Assembly: GCF_038066715.1 (NCBI RefSeq)
Contig: NZ_JBBUKT010000013.1
Location: 1 to 64,000 of the forward strand
Length of the DNA: 64,000 nucleotides
DNA from: Luteolibacter sp. Y139
Lineage (GTDB): Bacteria; Verrucomicrobiota; Verrucomicrobiia; Verrucomicrobiales; Akkermansiaceae
Reading direction: 5' to 3'
A program made the position numbers and the translations under genes. This document shows, one piece after another, positions 26,525 to 34,542 of this stretch (position 1 is the stretch's first letter; every line of letters starts with the position of its first letter). Below the pieces are notes generated by a model. The model ran no database searches. It was not told the origin of the DNA and saw nothing but the letters and a program-made list of their open reading frames with translations.

Positions 26525-26782
26525 TTACTTGCGGAGGCTCAGACCGGCGAGCAGCTTCTGGTAGCGCTCTTCGGAGTTGGCTCTCACATAGTCGAGCAGC
26601 TTGCGGCGCTGTGCGACCAGCTTGAGGAGGCCGCGGCGGGACGAGGTGTCCTTCTTGTGCAGGCCGAGGTGCGCCGTCAGGTGGACGATGCGCTGGGTAA
26701 GCAGGGCGACTTGGTAATCTGCGCTGCCGGTGTCGGTTTCGTGGATCTTGAAGTCCGCGACGTTGATGGTGCTTTCGCTCAT
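26525..26782 (-). CDS. rpsO: 30S ribosomal protein S15
   Basis: An 85-residue S15, close to the usual 89. It binds 16S rRNA helices 20-22 early in small-subunit assembly. Diagnostic sequence includes DTGSADYQVALLTQRI, LTAHLGLHKKDTSSRRGLL and VAQRRKLLDYVR, with the H.KD.SSRR rRNA-contact segment intact. It is followed by pnp, a widely kept order. The start has no Shine-Dalgarno site but an AU-rich leader (AATTAAATATATCC), which can favour S1-assisted initiation. Confidence 0.97.
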   Translation of the reverse strand: MSESTINVADFKIHETDTGSADYQVALLTQRIVHLTAHLGLHKKDTSSRRGLLKLVAQRRKLLDYVRANSEERYQKLLAGLSLRK

Positions 26783-26876
26783 GGATATATTTAATTCAGT
26801 CCAGCCACCTTGGCCGGTCCGCCCTTGCTCGGGACCGCGGAGGAAACCCGATTCTCAGGGCATTGCAAGCACCGAT

Positions 26877-27581
26877 TCAGGGTTCTACCCCGGGCTCTCG
26901 GCGGGCCCGGGCTTTCTGCAAATCGGCCAGGGTCACCGGCGAGCCCATGCTGCGGCGGGCCATCAGCCAGCCCGCCAAAGCCCCGCCAAAATGGCAGGAA
27001 TGTGAGACAGCCAGCACCCCCGCCGGCATCCAAGGCACCGCCACCGCAAGAATCCCCGACGCGAGCAGAACTCCCAAGCCGAGATTCTTCGCCGAAAGCG
27101 GCAACAGCAGCATCCGCGATTGCGGGGACACCGTCGTGAGCCACAGCAACAACGCGAAAATCCCGCCCGAAGCCCCCACCAGCACCATACCAGACTCCGT
27201 CGCAGGCAGTAGCAGGAACGCCACCCCGCCCGCCAGCGCTCCCATGAGAAAAACCCGCGCCGCCGTTCTCCATCCACCGATTCTCTCCACCCGGGCTCCA
27301 GTGCTGACGAGGACCAAGACATTCAGCACGGCGTGCCACCACACCCCGTGGATCAGCGCATGACTCGCGATCTGCCAGATCCAGCCCCTCTGGATCCCCT
27401 GTCGGCTCAATCCCAGCGCCTGATAGACTCCCGGAATCGCCCCCGCTCCACCAAGCACGGCGAGCACGGCCTCGATCACCAGAATCACCCCCGCCAAGGC
27501 GAGCGAGAAGCGCGCGGAGCGGACATCCTCCCACCACCATTTCCACCGCTGGCTCCGTCCGGGCACGAACGGAGAGTGCAT
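26877..27581 (-). CDS. Rhomboid-family intramembrane serine protease
   Basis: A 234-residue protein with about six membrane helices. The catalytic Ser lies in GASGGIFALLLW (GxSG) and the partner His in SHSCHFGGALAGW; the conserved loop-1/helix-2 HALIHGVWWHAVLN also matches. Rhomboids cut single-span membrane substrates inside or near the bilayer. The gene lies between nuoC and rpsO on the same strand, 49 bases after nuoC. No substrate is indicated; exported PEP-CTERM or other single-span proteins are possible but speculative. Confidence 0.9.
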   Translation of the reverse strand: MHSPFVPGRSQRWKWWWEDVRSARFSLALAGVILVIEAVLAVLGGAGAIPGVYQALGLSRQGIQRGWIWQIASHALIHGVWWHAVLNVLVLVSTGARVERIGGWRTAARVFLMGALAGGVAFLLLPATESGMVLVGASGGIFALLLWLTTVSPQSRMLLLPLSAKNLGLGVLLASGILAVAVPWMPAGVLAVSHSCHFGGALAGWLMARRSMGSPVTLADLQKARARREPGVEP

Positions 27582-27630
27582 GGCTCGGGACGAGTGGAGA
27601 ATCGAAAATAGCGAACCTAATCTGCCGACC

Positions 27631-28200
27631 TTACTTCACCACGCGGGCACGCGGCTCGCGCTTCACCGAGTCATTCGTGCCAGGGCTGGTCACAAACGGA
27701 CCACCTTCCAGCGGAGCAATGCCCGTGAAAGCCACATCCGGCATTTCGCTCGGACGACCGGCCAGCGGGAAATCCTTGCGCAGCGGGTAGAAAGGATAGC
27801 CTTCCCACATCAGGATGCGGCGCAGATCCGGGTGCCCGCTGAAGCGGATACCCATCATGTCGTAAACCTCGCGCTCGTGCCAATCGGCACCGACCCAAAG
27901 ATCAGTACAGGTCCGGACCTCTTCATCCTCGGAGACCTTCGACTTCACCCGCAGGTGCTTCGAGTCGTCCACCGTGACGAGTTCATAGACCATCTCGAAA
28001 CGAGGCTCCTCGCCGAAGTGGTCGAGGCTCGAGATGTCGATGATCATCTCATAGCCGTGCTCCTTCTTCGCGGTGGCCAGCACCTCGTGCAGCACGCCGA
28101 GTTTCACGCAAATCGTGTGTTCGCCGCGGAATTCCTTCGTTCCGACGACATCCGCGCCGAATTTCGCGGAAAGGCTTTCGATATCCTGGGCAGCGGACAT
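27631..28200 (-). CDS. nuoC: NADH-quinone oxidoreductase subunit C
   Basis: A 189-residue NuoC, a peripheral-arm subunit of complex I without cofactors. The family signature WHEREVYDMMGIRFSGHPDL is followed by RRILMWEGYPFYPLRKDFPL. It is not fused to NuoD, unlike the NuoCD fusion in enterics. Eleven bases separate it from nuoB upstream. The next gene downstream is a rhomboid protease, not nuoD, so the complex I operon is broken here and the other subunits must lie elsewhere. Confidence 0.95.
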   Translation of the reverse strand: MSAAQDIESLSAKFGADVVGTKEFRGEHTICVKLGVLHEVLATAKKEHGYEMIIDISSLDHFGEEPRFEMVYELVTVDDSKHLRVKSKVSEDEEVRTCTDLWVGADWHEREVYDMMGIRFSGHPDLRRILMWEGYPFYPLRKDFPLAGRPSEMPDVAFTGIAPLEGGPFVTSPGTNDSVKREPRARVVK

Positions 28201-28211
28201 GGGAAAAGAAA

Positions 28212-28748
28212 TCAGGCGAGGTCTTCGATGAACTCCTTCTTCTGGTTCGCCAGCGCGGGATCGCTCTCGATCTTCGCCTGGAGCTTCATCAGGCCCTCAA
28301 TGAGTGCCTCAGGCCGTGGCGGGCAGCCGGAAATGTAAACGTCAACCGGGATCAACTTGTCGATTCCCTGCAGCACCGCGTAAGAGCGATACATGCCACC
28401 GGACGAGGCGCAGGCACCCATGGCGATGCACCACTTCGGCTCCGGCATCTGGTCCCAGATCCGCTTCACGGCGAGGGCCATCTTGTAGGTCACCGTGCCA
28501 GCCACGATCATCACGTCGGCCTGGCGTGGGGAAAAGCGCATCACCTCCATGCCGAAGCGGCTGAGGTCGAAGCGGCTGCACGCGGAGGCCATCATTTCGA
28601 TCGCGCAGCAAGCGAGTCCCATCGGCATCGGCCACATGGAATTCTTGCGCATCCAATTCATCGCGGCATCCACGCGCGTGAAGATAATGTTGCCTTCGAT
28701 CTTGGAATCGTAGGCCGCGTGGGCGGTCTGGGTGGAATCGCTGACCAT
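28212..28748 (-). CDS. nuoB: NADH-quinone oxidoreductase subunit B
   Basis: A 178-residue NuoB, which holds the terminal N2 4Fe-4S cluster that passes electrons to quinone. Cluster ligands are visible: the tandem Cys in [12 protein letters not shown], Cys in [11 protein letters not shown] and Cys in GCPPRPEAL. It is the first gene of the nuoBC pair; nuoA is not upstream, where trpA is divergent. The 5' gap holds an 18-bp palindrome that could be shared regulatory DNA. Confidence 0.97.
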   Translation of the reverse strand: MVSDSTQTAHAAYDSKIEGNIIFTRVDAAMNWMRKNSMWPMPMGLACCAIEMMASACSRFDLSRFGMEVMRFSPRQADVMIVAGTVTYKMALAVKRIWDQMPEPKWCIAMGACASSGGMYRSYAVLQGIDKLIPVDVYISGCPPRPEALIEGLMKLQAKIESDPALANQKKEFIEDLA

Positions 28749-28796
28749 GGTCGTGCGGCGGGACGATGCCCCTCCCCCGCCCCGCTCTCAAGCCGT

Positions 28797-28814
28797 TTGT
28801 GAAATTTTTCACAA
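28797..28814. promoter_or_regulatory. Palindrome in the nuoB/trpA divergent gap
   Basis: TTGTGAAA-TT-TTTCACAA is a perfect 8-bp inverted repeat with a two-base centre between the divergent nuoB and trpA genes. TTGTGAnnnnnnTCACAA resembles the CRP/FNR-type dyad (TGTGA-N6-TCACA is the CRP core). It may be a CRP/FNR-family operator for nuoB, trpA or both. Confidence 0.5.
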
Positions 28815-28873
28815 GCTCCCGGAATCACATCGAGCTTTCCTTTGCGGGCGGGCGGGCCTATCCCCGCGCGCCC

Positions 28874-29668
28874 ATGAATCGCATCGACGCCGCCTTTGAC
28901 CGGCTCCGCTCGGAAGGAAAGAAAGCCTTCGTCGCTTATGTCGCCGCTGGCGATCCCTCCTTCGAGGCCTCGCTGGAGGTGATCAAAGCCCTCGCCGACG
29001 CCGGTTCGGACATCATCGAGCTGGGACTCCCCTTCTCCGACCCACTTGCCGACGGCATCGTCAACCAGATGGCCGCCGACCGCGCCCTGAAGGCCGGCAT
29101 GTCCACGCCGCGCTCCTTGGAGCTGATCCGCAGGTTCCGCGAGACGCACCAGACGCCGATCGTTCTCTTCACCTACCTCAATCCGATCTTCACCTATGGC
29201 TTCGAGAAATTCCACGCCGACGCCGCAGCGGCCGGAGCCGACGGAATTCTCCTGCTCGACCTGCCGCCGGACGAAGCCAAGGAAAACGACGACCTCGCCC
29301 GGGGCGAAGGCCTCAAGCACATCCGCCTCATCGCCCCGACCACACCGGACGAGCGCGTGAAACTCCTGGCCGCCAGCGCCGAGGGCTTCATCTACGCCCT
29401 GTCCCGCACCGGCGTGACCGGTGCCCACGGCGCTCCCTCGGAAGGCATCAGCGAGCAAGTCGCCAAGATCCGCCAGGACGCAAAAGTGCCCGTCTGCGTC
29501 GGCTTCGGCATCACCACTCCCGATCAGGCAACCATGGTTGCGAAGTCAGCGGACGGGGTGATCGTCGGCTCAGCCATCGTGAAACAGATCGAACTCAATC
29601 CCGACCGCGCCGCCGCTGCCGTGCGCGACTTTGTTTCCCCGCTGATCGCCGCCACCAAGGCTGTCTAA
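28874..29668 (+). CDS. trpA: Tryptophan synthase alpha subunit
   Basis: A 264-residue TrpA, which cleaves indole-3-glycerol phosphate to indole and glyceraldehyde 3-phosphate and channels indole to TrpB. Catalytic Glu49 (DIIELGLPFSDPLADG) and Asp60 fall at the same residue numbers as in the enteric enzyme; YALSRTGVTG and VCVGFGI form the phosphate site. trpB is not adjacent, so trp genes are dispersed. The start is the ATG at 28874. dapF follows after 15 bases, probably co-transcribed. Confidence 0.97.
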   Translation: MNRIDAAFDRLRSEGKKAFVAYVAAGDPSFEASLEVIKALADAGSDIIELGLPFSDPLADGIVNQMAADRALKAGMSTPRSLELIRRFRETHQTPIVLFTYLNPIFTYGFEKFHADAAAAGADGILLLDLPPDEAKENDDLARGEGLKHIRLIAPTTPDERVKLLAASAEGFIYALSRTGVTGAHGAPSEGISEQVAKIRQDAKVPVCVGFGITTPDQATMVAKSADGVIVGSAIVKQIELNPDRAAAAVRDFVSPLIAATKAV

Positions 29669-29683
29669 ACACCTTTTCCGACC

Positions 29684-30496
29684 ATGCTCCTGCATTTCTA
29701 CAAGATGAACGGTGCCGGCAACGACTTCGTTGTCGTCGACAACCGCGACCTCTCCCTCTCCCTTACTAAGGACCAGATCGAGCATCTCTGCGACCGCCAT
29801 CGCGGCGTCGGCGCGGATGGCCTGCTGGCCGTCGAGCCCGCCGAAGACGGTGCCGACTTCAAGTTCCGCTACTACAATGCCGACGGCGGCGAAGCCGAAA
29901 TGTGCGGCAATGGCGCACGCTGCTTCGGGCGCTTCACAGCGGCGCTGATGGATGACACGCCCGACCGCGTGACCTTCGAAACGATCGCCGGCGAACTCGC
30001 CGCTGAACTCGTGGAAGACGACGTCCGCATCGCGATGTCGGAGCCGAAGGATCTCAAGCTCGACACCGGAGTTCACATCCCCGGCCTCGAGGGGACCCTG
30101 CGTTTCATCAATACCGGCGTCCCGCACGTCGTCGTATTCGTCGCCGACCTGCCCGGCACCGAAGTCGTCCGCCATGGCGCGGCGATCCGCTACAACAAGG
30201 GCTTCGCCCCGGCAGGCACGAACGCCAATTTCGCCACCGTCCTCGCCCCCGGCCACATCGCGATCCGCTCCTACGAGCGCGGCGTGGAAGACGAGACCCT
30301 CGCCTGCGGCACCGGCATGGTCGCCAGCGCGCTGATGCATCACCTCCTCGATGGCGCACCCTCCCCGATCAAGGTCGACGTGAAGGGCGGAGACACTCTG
30401 GAGATCGGCTTCGAAAAGACCGGCGAATCCACATTCACGAACGTAACCCTCACGGGACCAGCGGATTTCGTCTTCGAAGGCGATATCGAAATTTGA
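29684..30496 (+). CDS. dapF: Diaminopimelate epimerase
   Basis: A 270-residue DapF, converting LL- to meso-diaminopimelate for lysine and peptidoglycan. The two catalytic Cys act as acid/base pair: Cys74 in AEMCGNGARC and Cys208 in ETLACGTGMVA. The N-terminal FYKMNGAGNDFVVVDNRD is characteristic. It follows trpA closely; dapA and dapB lie only 1.5 kb downstream but are separated by a four-gene toxin-antitoxin insertion. Confidence 0.97.
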   Translation: MLLHFYKMNGAGNDFVVVDNRDLSLSLTKDQIEHLCDRHRGVGADGLLAVEPAEDGADFKFRYYNADGGEAEMCGNGARCFGRFTAALMDDTPDRVTFETIAGELAAELVEDDVRIAMSEPKDLKLDTGVHIPGLEGTLRFINTGVPHVVVFVADLPGTEVVRHGAAIRYNKGFAPAGTNANFATVLAPGHIAIRSYERGVEDETLACGTGMVASALMHHLLDGAPSPIKVDVKGGDTLEIGFEKTGESTFTNVTLTGPADFVFEGDIEI

Positions 30497-30521
30497 TGCC
30501 ATTTTTTGGCATCATTTGACA
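30495..30521 (+). promoter_or_regulatory. Inverted repeat and -35-like site before the antitoxin gene
   Basis: A perfect inverted repeat GATGCC-N7-GGCATC (30495-30513) starts inside the dapF stop codon, and TTGACA, the -35 consensus, follows at 30516-30521. The -10 is not clear. VapB-type antitoxins commonly bind palindromes at their own promoter, so this is a good candidate autoregulatory operator; the T-rich loop could also weakly terminate dapF. Confidence 0.45.
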
Positions 30522-30562
30522 TCTCATCTTGCAATCATCCTTTTTCCTGCCACCTTACCGGT

Positions 30563-30832
30563 ATGAAAAAGGGTGTGAACTACCGTGATGCGCTGAAGAA
30601 AAAGCGCACGATCATCGACCTCCCAGACGAGGATCTGAAGCGCTTGGATGATCTCGCGGATGAGAATTCCGTCCCCCGCGCCACCGTCCTTCGGGAAGCC
30701 GTCGCCGAATACGTCGTCCGGAAGGGCAAGGCGCCCTCCACACCCAAGCCCCTCGCCGGTTTTGGCGCACTGAAGGGCTACTACGGCGACGCACAGGCCT
30801 ATCAGGATGAACTTCGCGGAGAGTGGGAATGA
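30563..30832 (+). CDS. Ribbon-helix-helix antitoxin of a VapBC-type pair
   Basis: An 89-residue protein. Residues about 14-50 form a ribbon-helix-helix DNA-binding unit (RTIIDLPDEDLKRLDDLADE then VPRATVLREAVAEYV). The C-terminal tail (FGALKGYYGDAQAYQDELRGEWE in part) is the likely toxin-neutralising segment. Its stop overlaps the PIN toxin start as ATGA, the usual toxin-antitoxin layout with antitoxin first. It should repress its own operon through the upstream inverted repeat. The ATG at 30563 is chosen since the conserved part begins there. Confidence 0.85.
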   Translation: MKKGVNYRDALKKKRTIIDLPDEDLKRLDDLADENSVPRATVLREAVAEYVVRKGKAPSTPKPLAGFGALKGYYGDAQAYQDELRGEWE

Positions 30833-31206
30833 CCGGATTCTTCGACACCAACATCCTCATCGACTTCCTCAACGGCGTCCCTGAGGCGCAGGTCGCCACC
30901 GCCCCCTACAGCCGCCGCTGCATCAGCCGCATCACATGGATGGAGGTGCTCGCCGGGGTCAAGGACACGCCAGGAGAAGATATCGCCCGCACTTTCCTCG
31001 CCCAGTTCGACGTCGTTGAAATGACCGAGGACGTCGTGGAAGCAGCCCTCACCATCCGCCGCCATCACGTCCCAAAACTCAAGCTTCCGGACGCCATCAT
31101 TCTCGCGTCGGCACGCCTGCTCGGAACCCGCCTGATCACCCGGAACACCCGCGATTTTCCGGCCGATTCGGCAGACGTTCATGTCCCTTACGGCCGGTCG
31201 CCATGA
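30829..31206 (+). CDS. vapC: PIN-domain toxin, VapC-type ribonuclease
   Basis: A 125-residue PIN-domain nuclease, probably cutting tRNA or rRNA when free of antitoxin. Acidic metal ligands are visible: Asp in FFDTNILIDFL, Glu in ITWMEVLAGV, Asp in LKLPDAIILASA and Asp in ITRNTRDFP. It overlaps the antitoxin stop (ATGA) and its own stop overlaps the zeta-like gene (ATGA), so the genes are coupled. Length fits VapC. Confidence 0.9.
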   Translation: MTGFFDTNILIDFLNGVPEAQVATAPYSRRCISRITWMEVLAGVKDTPGEDIARTFLAQFDVVEMTEDVVEAALTIRRHHVPKLKLPDAIILASARLLGTRLITRNTRDFPADSADVHVPYGRSP

Positions 31207-31760
31207 AGCAGCCCTCGCTCATCCTGATCGGGGGACCGAACGGCGCGGGGAAGACGACCTTCGCGAGGGAGATCCTGACGTCCGATCTCAAGGGCATGCG
31301 ATTCTTGAACGCAGATGAAATCGCCCGTGGATTGTCTCCGTTCGACCCCGCAGAAGTTGCTTTCAAGGCGGGCAGGCTTCTGCTCAGGGAACTCGACGAG
31401 CAAATCCGCTCCCAAGACAGCTTCGCGCTGGAATCAACACTGTCCGGACGGGGGCATGCGCCCATCCTTCGGCAAGCTCGCGATCAGGGTTACCGGATCG
31501 TGCTCCACTTCCTCTGGCTCCCGAATCCGAAGGAATCCATCGCGCGGGTGAAGCAGCGGGTAAGAAAAGGAGGACACCATGTCCCATCAGAGGACATCCG
31601 GCGTCGATATCCCCGGATTTTCGAAAACTTGGTCCATCTCTACCTACCATTGGCTCACGAGTGGTATTTCTGGAGCGCCCGGAGCCTCCCGCCCATCCCC
31701 TTGGCAAACTCTGCGACTCATGCTATTGCTGATGTCGACGGATTCCTCCGCTCAAAATGA
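31203..31760 (+). CDS. Zeta-toxin-like P-loop kinase
   Basis: A 185-residue P-loop ATPase of the zeta-toxin/Gp-kinase-like group. Walker A is LIGGPNGAGKTTFAREI (residues about 8-22); then FLNADEIARGLSPF and FALESTLSGRGH match the substrate-side motifs of zeta toxins, which phosphorylate UDP-N-acetylglucosamine to block wall synthesis. It is shorter than the classic 280-residue zeta. It overlaps vapC upstream and a 59-residue gene downstream, both by four bases. That downstream gene is the likely antitoxin. Whether it is toxic is unproven. Confidence 0.8.
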   Translation: MKQPSLILIGGPNGAGKTTFAREILTSDLKGMRFLNADEIARGLSPFDPAEVAFKAGRLLLRELDEQIRSQDSFALESTLSGRGHAPILRQARDQGYRIVLHFLWLPNPKESIARVKQRVRKGGHHVPSEDIRRRYPRIFENLVHLYLPLAHEWYFWSARSLPPIPLANSATHAIADVDGFLRSK

Positions 31761-31936
31761 TCGCTCCAAAATACAAGCCGCTCCTCCCGCAATCCGCAGA
31801 CGAGCTGCCCGAGCATGGCAAGATCGCGCTCCGCGCCCACAAGCGCGCCGCCCGCAAGCTCCGCGCCGAGCATCGCCGCCTCGGGCTCCCCATCATCGTC
31901 TGGAAGAACGGCAAGGTCGTCGAGGAGCAGCCCTGA
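31757..31936 (+). CDS. 59-residue putative antitoxin of the zeta-like kinase
   Basis: A short frame whose ATG overlaps the kinase stop (ATGA). The 59-residue product is basic and helical in the middle (KIALRAHKRAARKLRAEHRR) and ends with a beta-hairpin-like LGLPIIVWKNGKVVEEQP. This end resembles small proteins encoded next to stand-alone zeta-like toxins in other bacteria (recalled family pattern ..GLPVVVWRDGKVV..). I infer it neutralises the preceding kinase. The gene is too small to be found by length alone; the coupling and the motif are the evidence. Confidence 0.65.
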   Translation: MIAPKYKPLLPQSADELPEHGKIALRAHKRAARKLRAEHRRLGLPIIVWKNGKVVEEQP

Positions 31937-32001
31937 TTTTCCGTGGCGAATTTGCCATCAGGGGTTGAAGACCGGCGCGGGATGTTCATTCTCCGCCCGC
32001 C

Positions 32002-32883
32002 ATGACTTTCCGAGGCACCTACACCGCGCTCATTACACCCTTCCGCGAAGACCGAGTCGATACGGCCGCTTTCAAAGCCCTGATCGATCGTCAAGTCGCA
32101 GCCGGGATCACGGGCATCGTGCCGGTCGGAACCACCGGCGAATCGCCCACCGTCGACACCGACGAGCACATCGAGATCATCCGCCTCGCCGTGGAATACG
32201 CCGCTGGCCGCTGCCAGGTCGTCGCCGGCACCGGCGCGAATGCGACCAAGGAAGCCATCGAGCTGACCCAAGCCGCCGAAAAGGTCGGTGCCACCGGCAC
32301 CCTCCAGGTCTGCCCTTACTACAACAAGCCCTCACAGGAAGGCCTCTACCGCCACTTCAAGGCCGTCGCGGAAAACACCGGCCTACCGGTGATGCTCTAC
32401 AGCGTGCCTGGCCGCAGCGGCATCGAGATCGGTGTGGAAACCACCGCCCGCCTCGCAGCGGACTGCAAGAACATCGTCTCCATCAAGGAGGCCGGTGGCT
32501 CGGTCGAACGCGTGAATCAGCTCTTCCAAGCCGTCCCCGCGGACTTCTCGATCCTTTCCGGCGATGACCCGCTCACCCTGCCCTTCATGGCGTGCGGTGC
32601 GGTCGGCCTCGTCTCGGTCGCCTCGAACATCATTCCGGAAGTGCTGGTGAAGCTCGTCCAGACCTGCCTCGACGGCGATTTCCCCGCCGCCTTGGCCCAG
32701 CAGAAGAAGTGGTATCCCCTCTTCCGCGGACTGATGTCGCTCGATGTCAATCCGGTCCCGATCAAGACCGCCGTCGCCCTCCAAGGCCACTGCTCGGAGG
32801 AAATGCGCCTGCCGCTTGCGCCGCTGACCGATTCCGCGAAGACCCAGCTTACCGCCTTGCTCAAGGAGTTCGGCTTGCTCTAA
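32002..32883 (+). CDS. dapA: 4-hydroxy-tetrahydrodipicolinate synthase
   Basis: A 293-residue DapA, the first committed step of lysine/diaminopimelate synthesis, condensing pyruvate with aspartate semialdehyde. The Schiff-base Lys162 (NIVSIKEAGG), Tyr133 (VMLYSVPGR) and the GTTGESPT motif are present, giving a complete (beta/alpha)8 active site. Eleven bases separate it from dapB. It resumes the dap order after the toxin-antitoxin insertion. Confidence 0.97.
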   Translation: MTFRGTYTALITPFREDRVDTAAFKALIDRQVAAGITGIVPVGTTGESPTVDTDEHIEIIRLAVEYAAGRCQVVAGTGANATKEAIELTQAAEKVGATGTLQVCPYYNKPSQEGLYRHFKAVAENTGLPVMLYSVPGRSGIEIGVETTARLAADCKNIVSIKEAGGSVERVNQLFQAVPADFSILSGDDPLTLPFMACGAVGLVSVASNIIPEVLVKLVQTCLDGDFPAALAQQKKWYPLFRGLMSLDVNPVPIKTAVALQGHCSEEMRLPLAPLTDSAKTQLTALLKEFGLL

Positions 32884-32894
32884 TTCATCCTGCC

Positions 32895-33632
32895 ATGATC
32901 CAGCTTCTCGTCACCGGAAAGTCCGGCCGCATGGGCCAGGCTGTTATCCAAGCCGCCGGCCATGAACCCGCCGTCTTGGTCACTGCAACTCATGACGCCG
33001 GCGAAAACCTCGCTGCCGCCATCGCCCAGGCGAATACCGTCATCGACTTCACGATGCACAAGTTCACCGGCGAGTTGCTGGAGGCTGCCCTGAAAAACGG
33101 CACGCACCTCGTGATCGGCACCACCGGCCACACCGATGAAGAGCGCGCCGCGATTCGCGAGGCATCCGCCAAGCTCCCGATCGTTTACGCGCCGAACTTC
33201 TCGATCGGTGTGAATACGCTCTTCTGGCTCACCCAGAAGGCCGCGCAAATTCTCACGCAGGACCGCTTCGACATCGAGGTGACGGAGATGCATCACCGCC
33301 ACAAGATCGACGCCCCGTCCGGTACGGCGCGCCGCCTGTTGGAGATCCTCAATGAGGAAACCGGCACCGACTACAACAAGGACATCGCCCACGGCCGCTT
33401 CGGCAATGTCGGTCCGCGCCCACCGCGGGAAATCGGCATGCACACCCTGCGCGGTGGCGATGTCGTCGGCGATCACACCGTGATGTTCGCCGCCGATGGC
33501 GAGCGCGTGGAGCTCACCCACAAGGCCAGCTCCCGTCTCACCTTCGCCGCCGGTGCCGTCCGCGCCGCCGTCTGGCTCTATGACAAGCCCGCCGGCCTCT
33601 ACGACATGCAGGACGTGCTGGGCCTGAAGTGA
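32895..33632 (+). CDS. dapB: 4-hydroxy-tetrahydrodipicolinate reductase
   Basis: A 245-residue DapB, reducing the DapA product with NAD(P)H. The N-terminal nucleotide site LVTGKSGRMGQAVI and the catalytic EMHHRHKIDAPSGTA (His and Lys) are intact. The ATG at 32895 starts directly at the Rossmann fold, eleven bases after dapA. It is followed by a TM2 protein eight bases later, suggesting one transcript through panB. Confidence 0.97.
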   Translation: MIQLLVTGKSGRMGQAVIQAAGHEPAVLVTATHDAGENLAAAIAQANTVIDFTMHKFTGELLEAALKNGTHLVIGTTGHTDEERAAIREASAKLPIVYAPNFSIGVNTLFWLTQKAAQILTQDRFDIEVTEMHHRHKIDAPSGTARRLLEILNEETGTDYNKDIAHGRFGNVGPRPPREIGMHTLRGGDVVGDHTVMFAADGERVELTHKASSRLTFAAGAVRAAVWLYDKPAGLYDMQDVLGLK

Positions 33633-33639
33633 CGCGCCA

Positions 33640-33978
33640 ATGAACGATCCCCAGTCATTGATGTGGTATCAGGTCCACAAGAAGGAGACCTCCACCACGT
33701 TCCTTCTCTGGGTCTTCCTCGGCCACTTCGGCGCGCACCGCTTCTACATGGGGAAAACCGGGTCGGCGGTCGCGATGCTGCTGCTCGTGATCCTCTCGAT
33801 CCCGCTCATCTTCGTGGGCATCGGCATCCTCACCTACATCGGCGCCTTCATCTGGTGGCTCGTCGATGCATTCCTGATTTGTGACTGGGTCAGGGATCAC
33901 AACTTGCGACTCGCCCACACCATTTCGCAGCAGCAGCATTTGCCACAACAAGGGGGGCAATTCCTGCCACCAGCCTAA
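33640..33978 (+). CDS. TM2-domain membrane protein
   Basis: A 112-residue protein with the TM2 domain: an amphipathic lead-in, then FLGHFGAHRFYMGKTGSAVAM between two hydrophobic helices and a conserved IWWLVDAFLICDWV end. The GxFGxHRFYxG motif is diagnostic. TM2 proteins occur widely in membranes and their job is unresolved. It lies between dapB and folK with gaps of 7 and 30 bases; the C-terminal tail is Gln-rich (SQQQHLPQQGG). Confidence 0.85.
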   Translation: MNDPQSLMWYQVHKKETSTTFLLWVFLGHFGAHRFYMGKTGSAVAMLLLVILSIPLIFVGIGILTYIGAFIWWLVDAFLICDWVRDHNLRLAHTISQQQHLPQQGGQFLPPA

Positions 33979-34008
33979 GGCTCCGTCTTGGATCGCAAGG
34001 ACACCCAC

Positions 34009-34542
34009 ATGTCCGCAGACTCTCCATCCTCCCGGCGACCCGCCCGGGTCGGCGTTGCCCTTGGCTCCAACCTCGGCAATCGCCTCAAGCACCTGCAGGA
34101 GGCACGCGATCTCCTGAAGAAACTCTCCGTTGATGGAAAGTTCCACCAGGCCCCCGTCTATCAGACCGAACCCGTAGCCTGCCCGCCGGACTCGCCCGAC
34201 TTCTACAATACCGTCGTCGTGTTCGACTACGCAGGCACCGCCCACGACCTCCTGGACGCGACCCAGGCCATCGAGTTCCGCCTCGGCCGGGTCGCCGTGC
34301 CGGAAAGGAACGCCCCGCGGGTGATCGACGTGGACATTCTTTTCTTTGGCGACGAGCAGATCGACGGCGAAATCCTCGACCTCCCCCACCCGCGCCTGAC
34401 CTCCCGGCGCTTCGTTCTCCAGCCGCTGGCCGACCTCCAGCCGGGCCTCGTGTTACCCGGCGATCAAGTTTCGATTGCGGAACACCTCCGCCACCTTGAT
34501 TCTGAAGAGCCGCCGCTCGTCACCGTGCAGGCGGTGTGGTAA
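34009..34542 (+). CDS. folK: HPPK, 6-hydroxymethyl-7,8-dihydropterin pyrophosphokinase
   Basis: A 177-residue FolK that transfers pyrophosphate from ATP to the pterin in folate synthesis. VALGSNLGNRLKHLQEA and the catalytic PRVIDVDILFFG with DLPHPRLTSRRFVLQPL are clear. The ATG at 34009 has AAGGA at good spacing, preferred over a TTG at 33988. It overlaps panB by seven bases. It belongs with thyA and folA in the same region (folate-dependent dTMP supply). Confidence 0.95.
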   Translation: MSADSPSSRRPARVGVALGSNLGNRLKHLQEARDLLKKLSVDGKFHQAPVYQTEPVACPPDSPDFYNTVVVFDYAGTAHDLLDATQAIEFRLGRVAVPERNAPRVIDVDILFFGDEQIDGEILDLPHPRLTSRRFVLQPLADLQPGLVLPGDQVSIAEHLRHLDSEEPPLVTVQAVW

